Source: Methylobacillus caricis
Lineage (GTDB): Bacteria > Pseudomonadota > Gammaproteobacteria > Burkholderiales > Methylophilaceae
Assembly (NCBI RefSeq): GCF_020532705.1
Contig: NZ_JAJAVD010000001.1
Span: 1,674,001 to 1,738,000, forward strand
DNA length: 64,000 nt
Direction of reading: 5' to 3'
The notes beneath the pieces were generated by a model. The model had not been told where the DNA came from, searched no databases, and was given only the letters and a program-made list of their open reading frames with translations. Position 1 is the stretch's first letter, and each line of letters begins with the position of its first letter. The position numbers were made by a program, and so were the translations under genes. Positions 1 through 12,702 of the stretch are shown here, one piece after another.

Positions 1-157
1 AGATGCCCTTCAGCCACCACATCATAGGAATTAACAACGCGGTTATGCCTGTCACTACACCTGCAATCGCAAAACCAAAGGCTAAAATGCGGGATGGCCG
101 CAAGATCAAGGTCAGCGGCTTCACGCTATAATATTGAACTCTTTTCTGCATATCCAT
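1..157 (-). CDS. YgfX-like inner membrane protein, partial (C-terminus outside window)
   Basis: An open minus-strand reading frame runs off the left edge. It starts at ATG 157 (or ATG 151) and gives about 52 residues: a short basic N-terminus, then LILRPSRILAF followed by a hydrophobic segment. The pattern of a short soluble lead, an LRPSR-like motif and a membrane hairpin is that of the YgfX (CptA) family, and ygfX commonly lies beside ygfZ, which diverges from it here. The start-to-start distance from ygfZ is only 22 bases, so promoters must overlap the coding ends. The motif match is from memory and only a third of the protein is visible, so the family call is moderate. Confidence 0.55.
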   Translation of the reverse strand, partial: MDMQKRVQYYSVKPLTLILRPSRILAFGFAIAGVVTGITALLIPMMWWLKGI

Positions 158-179
158 TTGTATTTACCAAGGATTATTC

Positions 180-1184
180 ATGAGTCTATGGCACGAATTC
201 CTGCTTACCCAGGACGCATCAGTCAATGATGGCAATGTCAGCTTCAGCCACAAGCCGGCCAGCGATGCCACTATCCTCACAGACCTGTCACATTATGGGC
301 TGTTGTCACTGGAGGGAGAGGATGCCGTCACCTTCCTGCAAGGTCAAGTCACCAACGACGTGAAAAAGCTGGATGGCACACAAGGCCATTACAGTGGTTA
401 TTGCACGCCTAAAGGCAGGCTATTGGCACTGTTCCTTGCGTTTGCCCGCCAGGACACGGTTTACCTGCAATTTGACCGCGCCCTGCTGGAGGCGGTCAGC
501 AAGCGTTTAAGAATGTACGTATTACGCTCAAAAGTCGTGATCAAGGATATCAGTGATGCCACGGTGCGCCTGGGCATTGCCGGTAACCAGGCCAGCAGCG
601 CCCTGCAGGCCCTGTTTGGCAACGTTCCACAGACTGAATATGCAACAAGCACATTCGAGGATGTCATGATCATTCGGCTGCCTGGCGCGCTCGCTCGATA
701 TGAAATCATCATTCCCGCTGAAAAAGCGGCTGGCATTTGGTCTGCCCTCAGTCAGCATGCCACTCCTGCCAACAAGACAGACTGGGACTTGCGGGAGATC
801 CACGCCGGCATCCCCGAGATTGTGCCTGCCACGCAAGAAGCATTTGTACCGCAAATGATCAACCTGGATGCGCTGAACGGCATCAATTTCAAGAAGGGTT
901 GCTACACCGGCCAGGAAATCGTGGCCAGGACGCATTACCTCGGCAAGGTCAAGCGCCGTACACAATTGGCCCATATCGCTACCGACTCACGCCCTAATGC
1001 TGGCGACGAGGTGCAGGATGCAACTGGTGCTGTGACAGGGCAAATCGTTCGTAGCGCACCAAACCCAGGAGGAGGATATGATGTCTTGGCAGAAATACGC
1101 CTGGAAAGCCTGGAAAATGGGCCTGTGTCCTGGCAGGGAAATGTGATGGGACTGCTGTCATTACCCTACTCACTTGAAAAATAG
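180..1184 (+). CDS. ygfZ: tRNA-modifying / Fe-S cluster repair protein YgfZ
   Basis: 334 residues, the usual size. YgfZ is a folate-binding protein related to the glycine-cleavage T protein; it supports assembly or repair of certain Fe-S enzymes such as MiaB. The family signature KGCYTGQE is present at residues 239-246, with the conserved Cys at 241. The N-terminal aminomethyltransferase-like fold is indicated by GEDAVTFLQGQVTND (47-61). The start at 180 is supported by an AAGGA ribosome site about 6 bases upstream. It diverges from the YgfX-like gene. A TonB receptor gene follows after 100 bases with its own Fur-type operator, so the two are probably separate transcripts. Confidence 0.93.
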   Translation: MSLWHEFLLTQDASVNDGNVSFSHKPASDATILTDLSHYGLLSLEGEDAVTFLQGQVTNDVKKLDGTQGHYSGYCTPKGRLLALFLAFARQDTVYLQFDRALLEAVSKRLRMYVLRSKVVIKDISDATVRLGIAGNQASSALQALFGNVPQTEYATSTFEDVMIIRLPGALARYEIIIPAEKAAGIWSALSQHATPANKTDWDLREIHAGIPEIVPATQEAFVPQMINLDALNGINFKKGCYTGQEIVARTHYLGKVKRRTQLAHIATDSRPNAGDEVQDATGAVTGQIVRSAPNPGGGYDVLAEIRLESLENGPVSWQGNVMGLLSLPYSLEK

Positions 1185-1241
1185 ATATTTTTCAAAAGCC
1201 GCTGTAAGAGAGCGAAGCATGGATGCATTGACCCATATAGT

Positions 1242-1260
1242 GATAATGATTATCATTTAT
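1242..1260 (+). promoter_or_regulatory. Fur box upstream of TonB receptor
   Basis: The sequence GATAATGATTATCATTTAT matches the classical 19-bp Fur consensus (GATAATGATAATCATTATC) at 15 of 19 positions, with an intact central inverted repeat. It lies 26 bases before the receptor ATG, where bound Fur would block transcription. This predicts repression in iron-replete cells. Seen directly; binding is inferred. Confidence 0.8.
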
Positions 1261-1285
1261 ATAAATAATTAAGGTTTTTCACTTC

Positions 1286-3421
1286 ATGAGTGCCAGCAAA
1301 ATATATCGCTCCCCATCTTCACTTACCATGGCGCTGCTATTGCTGAGTACGTCAGCAGACGCTGCGGAAACCAGCACGCTGGTCCTTGATCCGATCACGA
1401 TCAAAAGCAAAACCAATCAGGGCTCGACTCGACCAGGGGCATTGCGGGAAGATATCGTCAAGACTGAATCCATCAGTGAGCGTCGCATAGAACGATCAGG
1501 TGCCACCAACCTGACAGAGGCGCTGGAAAAACAACCCGGCATTGCGGTGCAGGTGGAATGCTCGATATGCAATGTCCGCAATGTGTTGTTGAATAACTTG
1601 CCCGGGCGCTACACCACTTTGATGATAGACGGCATTCCCATTTATTCCTCGGTATCGTCAGCTTATGGCCTCGATAGCGTCAGCGTCTGGGGCATAGAGC
1701 GCATCGATGTCGCGCGCGGGGCCGGTGCCAGTTTAATCGCCCCGGAAGCGCTGGCTGGTTCGGTCAATATTGTCAGCAAACGGCCCACGCAAGACATGGC
1801 AAGACTGCGCATGCAAGCCGGCAGTTATGGTGCCAGGCTATATGAGGGCTATCTCGCTACCGTGCTGGAAAACAGTGCCCTGACCGCCACCTTCAGCAAG
1901 AATCAGCACGACTCCGTCGATGAAAGTGGCGAAGGGGTCTCGGAATACACAGGTTATGACAGGAAAATGCTTGGGCTGGGCTGGTTTGCCGATGATCTTG
2001 GAGGTTTCAAGGTGCGCGGACGGCTGGATATTGTGGATGAGCAGCGCAGCGGCGGTGCATTGGGCACCCACTACAATGCCATCAAGGCTGACCAGAGCGG
2101 CAATCCCTTTGACTTCAGCCGCGGCAGGCACGGCTCACCATTCAGCAACGGCTGGCTGGCACCGGACACCGGCGCATTCCAGCCTTACGACCAGGGACGC
2201 GCCGGGCTTTCTGAAATCATATTCACAGACCGTTACCAACTGGTTACCTCTGCGGAAAAGCTCCTGGGGGAAGGCAAGCTTCGCCTGGCCTTTGGCGCAG
2301 CCGAGCACAAGCAGGACAGTTTTTACGAGATTACCACCTACAAGGCCAAGCAGCAGCAATACTATGTGGAGGCTTCCTATCAGTTCCCAGTGGCTGACTG
2401 GCTGATGACTGCCGGCCTGAACTACCGTTTTGAGGATTTACGCAGCCACGGCTTTTCCGCAGCCAACAACACCAACGTCAAAGGAGTGGATAACTACCGC
2501 TATCGCACCCCTGCCCTGTTCTTGCAGGCTTATCGTACCTATCTTGACGAAAAACTTGAAGTAAATGGTTCAGTCAGGCTGGATCATCACAATGTGTTTG
2601 GCAATATCGCTTCCCCACGGTTCAACGCGCTCTACCACCACACAGATGAAGTCAGCAGCCGTTTCAGCATAGGCCGTGGCTTTCGCGCGCCCACAAGCTT
2701 TTTTGAGCAGGACCATGGCATACTCGACGATATACGCATCATCCGCATGCTGGGCAAGCCGGAGAAGTCCGATAACCTGAGCTATGCCCTGAGCTATGCG
2801 GATGAGCGTCTGGCTGTCACCAGCTCATACAACTACAACCGTATCCACCATATGGCCATATTGACGCCTGGTGTTGCCGATCCGGCAGGCGGCAGTGGCA
2901 CAGTCACCCTGTTTGAAAACTCACCTCATCAAGTAGTCGTGCAAGGCGTGGACATCAATATGTCCTACCAGCTCACTCCCAGCACTGTGGTAAGCGTGGG
3001 CGGTGAACGCTTTCATTATGAGTTTGCACCGGGCACGCTGATTTTCTCCCGGCCTGAAGCCAGGGCCTTTTTCACCGTGGATTACGAACGTGGCCCCTGG
3101 ACGGCATATTTCCGCCTTAACTGGACAGGCCCGCACGACCTTGCCAAGTTTTATGATTATGAAAACAATCCGCGCTACAACTTTGACGGCAGCCGCAAAC
3201 GCGATAAAAGCCCGTCATACTCCACAACAGACATACGGGCTGAATACCAGGTCAACAAACGGCTGGCCTTGTATGCAGGTGCTGACAACCTGTTTGACTT
3301 CAAACAGACCGACCATGAAAACTTCCTCTGGATAGATGGCGCTGGAGGCATAGATTTCACACACTTGTGGGGGCCAGGACGCGGGCGCTACCTTTACACA
3401 GGTTTCAAGATATCCCTATGA
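1286..3421 (+). CDS. TonB-dependent outer-membrane receptor with CxxC in the plug
   Basis: 711 residues with an N-terminal signal peptide ending near ADA-AE (about 27), a plug domain (about 55-170) and a 22-strand-type barrel. The plug shows the family pattern IDGIPIYS and a GAGASLIAPEALAGSVNIVSK-like TonB-box-proximal region. Residues 91-96 read ECSICN, giving a CxxC pair (Cys92, Cys95) just before the first plug loop. A cysteine pair at this position recalls receptors whose plugs carry C-x-x-C or C-x-x-x-C motifs, but the substrate cannot be read from sequence. There is no STN domain, so it is not a transducer. It is probably Fur-regulated and overlaps the downstream thioredoxin-like gene by 4 bases (ATGA), so the two are translationally coupled. 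Substrate candidates are iron complexes, copper or another metal. Confidence 0.88.
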   Translation: MSASKIYRSPSSLTMALLLLSTSADAAETSTLVLDPITIKSKTNQGSTRPGALREDIVKTESISERRIERSGATNLTEALEKQPGIAVQVECSICNVRNVLLNNLPGRYTTLMIDGIPIYSSVSSAYGLDSVSVWGIERIDVARGAGASLIAPEALAGSVNIVSKRPTQDMARLRMQAGSYGARLYEGYLATVLENSALTATFSKNQHDSVDESGEGVSEYTGYDRKMLGLGWFADDLGGFKVRGRLDIVDEQRSGGALGTHYNAIKADQSGNPFDFSRGRHGSPFSNGWLAPDTGAFQPYDQGRAGLSEIIFTDRYQLVTSAEKLLGEGKLRLAFGAAEHKQDSFYEITTYKAKQQQYYVEASYQFPVADWLMTAGLNYRFEDLRSHGFSAANNTNVKGVDNYRYRTPALFLQAYRTYLDEKLEVNGSVRLDHHNVFGNIASPRFNALYHHTDEVSSRFSIGRGFRAPTSFFEQDHGILDDIRIIRMLGKPEKSDNLSYALSYADERLAVTSSYNYNRIHHMAILTPGVADPAGGSGTVTLFENSPHQVVVQGVDINMSYQLTPSTVVSVGGERFHYEFAPGTLIFSRPEARAFFTVDYERGPWTAYFRLNWTGPHDLAKFYDYENNPRYNFDGSRKRDKSPSYSTTDIRAEYQVNKRLALYAGADNLFDFKQTDHENFLWIDGAGGIDFTHLWGPGRGRYLYTGFKISL

Positions 3422-3876
3422 TACGCAGCCTGCTGCTGACTGGCCTGGTGTTCCTTCCCGCATATGCGGGTGAAAGCTGGGACTTCACCTTGCCTACGCT
3501 GGATGGCGATCGTTTCATTCAACTCAAGCATGTCACAAAGCCGGCACTGATCAACTTCTGGGGAGTAGACTGCCCCCCTTGTGTCCATGAGTTACCAGCG
3601 CTGGACAACTTTTCCAGGCTCAATCCTGGATGGACTGTCCTGCTGGTCAATACCGACACGCCCGCACTGGCACAGCGATTTCTTGAGCAACATCCTGTAC
3701 AAGCAACGGTGTTGAGGCCAGGCCTGAATATCAGCGGGTTGATGCGGGCTGCGGGCAATCGCACTGGTGCATTACCATTCACATTGGTGGTTGATCGCCA
3801 TGAAGCCATCTGTTTCAGGAAAACCGGAGCACTGGAAGCGCATGATTTTGCGCAGATGCAGCAAAACTGCCAATGA
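3418..3876 (+). CDS. TlpA/ResA-like periplasmic thioredoxin-fold protein
   Basis: 152 residues from ATG 3418, which overlaps the receptor stop codon; a longer frame starting at 3367 lies inside the receptor gene and is unlikely. A signal peptide (MIRSLLLTGLVFLPAYA) is followed by a thioredoxin fold with active site CPPC (Cys52, Cys55) in the order W-G-V-D-C-P-P-C, and a cis-Pro motif (LPFT) near residue 121. TlpA/ResA-type proteins reduce disulfides outside the cytoplasm, for example in cytochrome maturation or copper delivery. The tight coupling with a CxxC-bearing TonB receptor suggests that it keeps the receptor or its metal ligand reduced; that is inference. No cytochrome-maturation genes lie nearby. 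Confidence 0.85.
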   Translation: MIRSLLLTGLVFLPAYAGESWDFTLPTLDGDRFIQLKHVTKPALINFWGVDCPPCVHELPALDNFSRLNPGWTVLLVNTDTPALAQRFLEQHPVQATVLRPGLNISGLMRAAGNRTGALPFTLVVDRHEAICFRKTGALEAHDFAQMQQNCQ

Positions 3877-3921
3877 AAGGCACGCATCAACTAGGGCAAC
3901 CGTGAAGTAGACACGCCACCG

Positions 3922-5367
3922 TTATCCGTCAAAGCGACTGAGATTGACCTGGTTGCGCCCAGCCATCTTGGCGGCATACATGGCGACGTCTGCCCTATCC
4001 AGCACATGTTCAATCTTTTCGCCAGTACGCGCCACGGCGACCCCCAGGCTGGCAGTAATATTGATCTGCTCACCTTTGTAGGCAATCAATTCGTTTTCTA
4101 TTGCGCTGCGGATCTTCTCCGCCAGCAACATGGCACTGTGCTCATCGCAATCCTTGATGACAATCAGAAATTCCTCTCCACCCCAGCGACAGATGAAATC
4201 AGCCGCCCGCGTCCCAGCCCTGATGGTTTTCGCGGTGACAACCAACACATGGTCGCCGCCAAAATGCCCCAGTCGATCATTGATCGACTTGAAATGGTCG
4301 ATATCCAGCACAATCACCGCCAGAGCCCCCCTGGTGCGGGCACTTTCATTCAGGAAGATATCAATCACGATATCGAATGCCTTGCGGTTAGGCAGGCCGG
4401 TCAGCGTATCGGTAGTTGCCATCGTCTCCAGTTCGGCCTGGTAGCGTCGCAGTGCAATGTGGGTCAGCAATACCACTATCGCGGTCACCACCAGGCAAAG
4501 CAGTACATTGATATATAGTGCATGCCGGATATCGCTGGTGGCTTCACTTTCGCTTTGCTCCACGAACAGGAACCACTTGAGTTCAGGAATATAACGAATA
4601 TTGATGAGCTGCTGCGTGCCATCGTACTCGTATTCAAACGTTTCAGTGCCATTGGCCTTGGCTCGTTGAAACAGCTTCTGCAAGACCGAGCCTTCCATGA
4701 TATTGCTGCCCAATGGCTGAATCGGATTGCCGGAAAGCTGGACCTCGCCCTGGTCATTCACAAAATACACATTACGCTTGAATTTTTTCTGGTAATGAAT
4801 AATCAGCTTTTGCACTGAATTTACTGCCAGGCCAACACCAACAGCGCCCAAATATTCCCCGGCATAATCCAATACGCGATAATTGATAAAAATGGTCAGC
4901 ACATCAGCATGTGCCATATCGCGATCTACATTGATTTCGTAAGGGTATTTCAACTCGCGTACACGGTAGTACCATGCATCGCGCTCTTCCTCGGGGCTGA
5001 CCTGCTTCAACAGCCCTTCACCATAGTAATAATTGGCGGTTTTCTCAGAGACAAGAAAGGAAACAAAAGCCCCATAAGAGGTCTGGACTTCCTGCAGGTA
5101 CTTGCTGATTTTGCCGATGTCGGCTTCACCATCAATGATCCAGTCACGCAGGAAAGTATCCGATGCCATCATGGATGACACAAAGATCGGGCGTACCAGA
5201 TCCTTCTGGATTTCAGAGTAGATATTGTCTGAAGTCAGCGGCAGCGTGCTATTGACTATGGAGTCGTGAATGGATAACCGGGAAACCTGATAGCTGACAA
5301 TGGATGTCGCCAGAAAACCTGTCGCCAGGATAACGCTAATCAGCAGGATCAGTTTATATCGGTTCAT
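3922..5367 (-). CDS. Diguanylate cyclase with extracytoplasmic Cache sensor
   Basis: 481 residues. It has an N-terminal membrane segment (about 6-26), an extracytoplasmic domain of about 250 residues with the feel of a double Cache ligand-binding domain, a second membrane segment (285-306) and a C-terminal GGDEF domain. The active site reads GGEEF (396-400), a catalytically competent variant. The inhibitory I-site RxxD (RAAD, 387-390) sits at the expected spacing, so product inhibition is likely. The enzyme makes cyclic di-GMP from GTP in response to an external signal. The gene stands alone, converging on the thioredoxin gene and separated from ftsB by 78 bases. The EpsA/PEP-CTERM and flagellar genes further right are plausible output processes. 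Confidence 0.92.
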   Translation of the reverse strand: MNRYKLILLISVILATGFLATSIVSYQVSRLSIHDSIVNSTLPLTSDNIYSEIQKDLVRPIFVSSMMASDTFLRDWIIDGEADIGKISKYLQEVQTSYGAFVSFLVSEKTANYYYGEGLLKQVSPEEERDAWYYRVRELKYPYEINVDRDMAHADVLTIFINYRVLDYAGEYLGAVGVGLAVNSVQKLIIHYQKKFKRNVYFVNDQGEVQLSGNPIQPLGSNIMEGSVLQKLFQRAKANGTETFEYEYDGTQQLINIRYIPELKWFLFVEQSESEATSDIRHALYINVLLCLVVTAIVVLLTHIALRRYQAELETMATTDTLTGLPNRKAFDIVIDIFLNESARTRGALAVIVLDIDHFKSINDRLGHFGGDHVLVVTAKTIRAGTRAADFICRWGGEEFLIVIKDCDEHSAMLLAEKIRSAIENELIAYKGEQINITASLGVAVARTGEKIEHVLDRADVAMYAAKMAGRNQVNLSRFDG

Positions 5368-5445
5368 GGATATGAGTCATAGACAGACAAGATAAGGGTT
5401 CCCTATCTATCATACCTCATACCCGCAAAACCCTGCTGGCAGACG

Positions 5446-7067
<1,622 letters not shown>

Positions 7068-7099
7068 TCAATTAAAAACTTGGATTTTTATGCCAGTGT

Positions 7100-7939
7100 T
7101 TACAAGGTATGTTCTATAAACCCGGCTTTTTTCACCACGCGGTCGAGGTCGACCAATACTTCAAGCAACGCCTTCATCTTGGATAAGGGCCATGCATTAG
7201 GGCCATCGGACATGGCCAGAGCTGGATCAGGATGCGTCTCCATGAACAAGCCGGCAACGCCACTAGCCACGGCAGCACGTGCCAGCACAGGGACAAATTC
7301 GCGCTGGCCTCCGCTCTTGTCACCCTGGCCGCCAGGCTGCTGCACTGAATGGGTAGCATCAAACACCACCGGGCAGTTGGTCTCGCGCATGATGGCGAGC
7401 CCTCGCATATCGGATACCAGGGTATTGTAGCCAAAGGAGGCGCCGCGCTCGCACACCATGATGGTATCTGCGCCGCCATTGGCTTCCTTGGCCTTCTGCA
7501 CCACCTGCTTCATATCGCCAGGTGCCAGGAACTGGCCTTTCTTGATATTCACCGGCTTGCCGGATTTTGCGCAGGCAGTAATGAAATCGGTCTGGCGACA
7601 GAGAAATGCCGGGGTTTGCAGTACATCCACCACCGCAGCCACATGCGGCACCTGCTCTTCAGTATGCACATCTGTCAGGACAGGCACACCAATCTGGCTG
7701 CGTACATCAGCCAGAATCTTCAGGCCTTCTTCCATGCCAAAACCACGGAAAGTCTTGTTGGAACTGCGGTTGGCCTTGTCATACGATGACTTGTAGATAA
7801 AAGGAATTCCCAGTGCATCAGCCAGCTCCTTGAGCTGGCCTGCGGTATCAATGGCCATCTGCCTGGACTCAATCACACAGGGGCCGGCAATCAGGAACAG
7901 CGGATGCTCAATACCAACGTCAAAACCACAAAGCTTCAT
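7100..7939 (-). CDS. kdsA: 3-deoxy-8-phosphooctulonate synthase (KDO 8-P synthase)
   Basis: 279 residues, the standard length. Condenses PEP with arabinose 5-phosphate on the way to KDO of lipopolysaccharide. Motifs typical of KdsA are [10 protein letters not shown] near the N-terminus, [12 protein letters not shown], the substrate segment [10 protein letters not shown] and the [17 protein letters not shown] region. The gene is 4 bases downstream of pyrG and immediately before eno, whose product makes its substrate PEP. It indicates a KDO-containing outer membrane. Confidence 0.97.
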   Translation of the reverse strand: MKLCGFDVGIEHPLFLIAGPCVIESRQMAIDTAGQLKELADALGIPFIYKSSYDKANRSSNKTFRGFGMEEGLKILADVRSQIGVPVLTDVHTEEQVPHVAAVVDVLQTPAFLCRQTDFITACAKSGKPVNIKKGQFLAPGDMKQVVQKAKEANGGADTIMVCERGASFGYNTLVSDMRGLAIMRETNCPVVFDATHSVQQPGGQGDKSGGQREFVPVLARAAVASGVAGLFMETHPDPALAMSDGPNAWPLSKMKALLEVLVDLDRVVKKAGFIEHTL

Positions 7940-7943
7940 TGCA

Positions 7944-9620
<1,677 letters not shown>

Positions 9621-9764
9621 TTACTGTAAACACCCATTGGCGACAAATGAGAATTGCAGCCTACGGGCCATCGCTCCCCCTGCATTTGGCCGTGCCCTTC
9701 CAGCTAGTGATTAATATTCAACCACTAAGAAAAGACTCTTGACCAACGGCTTCAGCCAGCATGA

Positions 9765-11243
9765 TCATCTATGCTGATTCACCGCATCCTTCACCCAGCG
9801 ATTCAACAACGCGCGCGCATGCAACGCCACCTCCGTGGCTGTGAGGCCGACCGGGCCTATGCCCTGCGCAACAAGCTCATCTGCCGCCACGCCGTGCAGG
9901 TAGACACCGAGCAAGGCCGCTTGCTCCAGGCTCAGGCCTTGTGCAGCCAGCGCAGCGATCATGCCTGACAGGGTATCCCCCATACCCGCGCTTCCCAGGC
10001 CGGGGTTGCCGCTGTGATTGATGAACCAGCGGCCATCAGGGAATGCAATCACGCTGCCGCAGCCCTTGAGCACAGTCACGGCACCCAACTCCTCAGCCAT
10101 CCTCAGGGCGCTGCCGATACGGTCTTGTTGTGTCCCGGTCGTGTTGCATGACAGCAGGCTTGCTGCCTCCCCAGGGTGTGGCGTGATCACGACGGTTCCA
10201 GGCTGGCGCTGCTGCAGCAAACGACGCAATGCCACACTGCCGGCAACCAGATTAAGTGCATCCGCATCCAGCAACAAAGGCCGGGAGCTGCGCAACACCT
10301 GCTCAAGCAATGCAGCGGCAACCACTGACTGCCCCATTCCCGGACCAACAGCCAGTATAGTCAAGGCATCCAGTTCAATGAGCGATTGCGCCTGCCGCAG
10401 CATCAGCTCAGGCTGTACATAATCAACACCCACAGCCTGTCCGGCCAGCAACCCGCAATAAACGCGCCCAGCCCCCAGCTGCAAGGCTGCACGCCCGGTC
10501 AACAATGCCGCGCCTACCATGTGTTCGGCACCGCCTACCACCCCCACACTGCCATTGCTTCCCTTATGGCTATTCAACTTGCGGGGCGGCAAGCTGGCAG
10601 GAACGTCATCAAGCAAATATCCCTGCGCTTTTCCCGATTCAATACCAAGGTCTGCCAACTGCACGCGGCCTGCGTGGTCTGGGCCATCCAGCGTAAACAA
10701 GCCGGGCTTGAGGCCAATAAAACTCAGCGTATGGCTCGCCTGGACTGCGGCGCCTAACACACGCCCGCTCTGCATGCACAAGCCACTGGGGATATCCAGT
10801 GACAAAACGGGGACCTTCAACTGGTTAATCGTTTCGACCAGGCGGCAATAAGGTTCGTGCAGATCGCGCTGCAAGCCTATGCCGAACAGCCCGTCAATCA
10901 CCAGGTGCCAGCTTTGCCCTGCCGGTATTTCCGCCAGCACCTCGCCACCACAGGCAAGCCAGGCATCATAAGCATGCGCAGCATCGTCTGGCAGCTTGTT
11001 ACGCTGGCCGGTGAATACCACGGTCACCTGGTGCCACCAGGCCTTGAGATGTCTTGCCGCGACCAGTGCGTCCCCGCCATTGTTGCCAGGACCCGCCATC
11101 ACCAGCACGGCATAGCCATCCTTACCCAACAGCTCCTTGCTTAAACCTGCGGCAGCAAGGCCTGCCTTTTCCATCAAACCTTCTGCCTGGTGCTGCTGCT
11201 CCAACTCGCGTAGCCGGGCAAGACTATATAAAGGTTTCATCAT
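9765..11243 (-). CDS. nnr: Bifunctional NAD(P)H-hydrate repair enzyme (epimerase / dehydratase)
   Basis: 492 residues. The N-terminal YjeF_N domain (epimerase, about 1-205) has GPGNNGGDAL at 51-60. The C-terminal ribokinase-like domain (ADP/ATP-dependent hydrate dehydratase) carries NPGLGSAGMGDTLSG near residue 420. Together they convert damaged R- and S-NAD(P)HX back to NAD(P)H. Two adjacent ATG codons (11243 and 11240) are possible starts. It lies 6 bases after mtnA on the same strand, so the pair is probably co-transcribed. Confidence 0.93.
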   Translation of the reverse strand: MMKPLYSLARLRELEQQHQAEGLMEKAGLAAAGLSKELLGKDGYAVLVMAGPGNNGGDALVAARHLKAWWHQVTVVFTGQRNKLPDDAAHAYDAWLACGGEVLAEIPAGQSWHLVIDGLFGIGLQRDLHEPYCRLVETINQLKVPVLSLDIPSGLCMQSGRVLGAAVQASHTLSFIGLKPGLFTLDGPDHAGRVQLADLGIESGKAQGYLLDDVPASLPPRKLNSHKGSNGSVGVVGGAEHMVGAALLTGRAALQLGAGRVYCGLLAGQAVGVDYVQPELMLRQAQSLIELDALTILAVGPGMGQSVVAAALLEQVLRSSRPLLLDADALNLVAGSVALRRLLQQRQPGTVVITPHPGEAASLLSCNTTGTQQDRIGSALRMAEELGAVTVLKGCGSVIAFPDGRWFINHSGNPGLGSAGMGDTLSGMIAALAAQGLSLEQAALLGVYLHGVAADELVAQGIGPVGLTATEVALHARALLNRWVKDAVNQHR

Positions 11244-11249
11244 GCACTT

Positions 11250-12359
11250 TCAGTCTGTCATTTCAGTGGAGGGCATCCATTGCTGCAACTGCGCTGGTTC
11301 ACAACAGCCATGCTCGGTGATGATGCCGGTGACCAATTTTGCCGGGGTCACATCAAAAGCCGGATTGGCTGCCTGGCTACCCTGCGGAATCACGCGCACC
11401 GACTTTGCCTCACCCCGCTCATCCAGGCCGTATACCATGGCCACTTCATCGGCATGCCGCTCTTCGATGGGAATATCGCGCAATCCGTCAGTGATGCGCC
11501 AATCAATTGTTGGTAAAGGCACGGCAGCATAAAAAGGCACGCCATTATCAAAGGCGGCCAGCGCCTTGAGATAAGTGCCGATCTTGTTACAAACGTCCCC
11601 GTTGCGCGTCACCCGGTCAGCCCCCACAATCACGCAATCCACCTGCCCATGCTGCATCAGGTGACCACCCGCATTATCCGTGATCACGGTATGCGCAATG
11701 CCATGCTGGGCCAGCTCCCAGGCTGTCAGGCTGGCGCCCTGGTTGCGCGGCCGGGTTTCACCCACCCACACATGCACATCCAGCCCGGCTTCAACTGCGG
11801 TGTACACCGGGGCAAGCGCCGTCCCCCAATCCACAGTAGCCAGCCAACCCGCATTGCAATGCGTGAGAATATTCAGCCTGCCGGACCTGGATTCAGCCAG
11901 CACTTTGAGAATATCAAATCCATGCCGGCCAATTGCCTGGTTCAGCACCACATCCTCATCGCAAATCTTTGCTGCTTCGCTCCATGCAACGGCACAACGC
12001 AACGCCTCCGGCAACAGCAGCAGCTTCTCCAGCATACGCTCCACCGCCCAGCGCAAATTCACTGCTGTGGGTCGGCTGAGCAATAACAAGGTAGCCGCCA
12101 AACGCAGGCTTTCATCACGCGCATCCTTCAATGCTGCCAACGCCATGCCATAAGCTGCCGCAGCCCCGATCAATGGCGCACCACGCACCTGCATCTCTCG
12201 GATTGCGTTTGCCATGGCCTCAACAGAAGCAATTTCCACCACCCTGAACTCATGCGGCAATTGTGTCTGGTCAATAATATTGACCCGGTTTGCCACTCCC
12301 TGGAATTCCTCGCTGCCAGCGGGCCAGATTGTGCGAAATTGTTGTTGACCGATTTTCAT
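11250..12359 (-). CDS. mtnA: S-methyl-5-thioribose-1-phosphate isomerase
   Basis: 369 residues. Isomerises methylthioribose-1-phosphate to methylthioribulose-1-phosphate in methionine salvage. Family motifs are RGAPLIGAAAAYG, the catalytic-cysteine segment LTHCNAG, and the Asp/Asn-rich region VGADRVTRNGDVCNKIGT. No other salvage gene is nearby. The related eIF2B-alpha family is excluded by the catalytic Cys and Asp motifs. There is no clear ribosome site before ATG 12359. The 5' flank holds one of two DnaA-box-containing elements found in this window. Confidence 0.94.
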   Translation of the reverse strand: MKIGQQQFRTIWPAGSEEFQGVANRVNIIDQTQLPHEFRVVEIASVEAMANAIREMQVRGAPLIGAAAAYGMALAALKDARDESLRLAATLLLLSRPTAVNLRWAVERMLEKLLLLPEALRCAVAWSEAAKICDEDVVLNQAIGRHGFDILKVLAESRSGRLNILTHCNAGWLATVDWGTALAPVYTAVEAGLDVHVWVGETRPRNQGASLTAWELAQHGIAHTVITDNAGGHLMQHGQVDCVIVGADRVTRNGDVCNKIGTYLKALAAFDNGVPFYAAVPLPTIDWRITDGLRDIPIEERHADEVAMVYGLDERGEAKSVRVIPQGSQAANPAFDVTPAKLVTGIITEHGCCEPAQLQQWMPSTEMTD

Positions 12360-12386
12360 TTTTTGTGTTGGAAATAATAAGAATTC

Positions 12387-12586
12387 CTATCCACAAAATC
12401 TGTGGATAATTTTGTGGATAGCTGTGACTTAAAAATGTAACTATTGTAATTGAAAGGATATTTTTAAAATGCCCATTTTTTGAACTAAAAATTAAGTCAT
12501 TGATTTAAATAATAAAAATTATATCTCTTTGGATTGTTTATGTTTCTTGGCAAAAGCTGATGTATCACATGAAGTTGTGTGAATAA
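12387..12586 (+). repeat. DnaA-box element, copy 1 (~200 bp)
   Basis: The left end is an inverted repeat of CTATCCACA (12387-12395) and TGTGGATAG (12413-12421) around a perfect DnaA box in reverse (TGTGGATAA, 12401-12409). The right end carries TGTGAATAA (12578-12586), the reverse complement of TTATTCACA, preceded by CACATGAAGT. The interior is very AT-rich and contains TTGGATTGTT at 12529-12538. A second element at 39536-39733 has the same ends, the same internal decamer and nearly the same spacing. The function is unknown. Candidates are DnaA titration, a regulatory DnaA site, or the remnant of a mobile replicon. Confidence 0.75.
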
Positions 12587-12702
12587 CCTCGGTATTTTCA
12601 TCAATGTCAAGCATGACAAGATTTTTACAACAACCAATTGGCTGTTTACAGCCACCACATAACAACCAACTTGCTCAATCCGTAAATCACGGAAATACAA
12701 AA

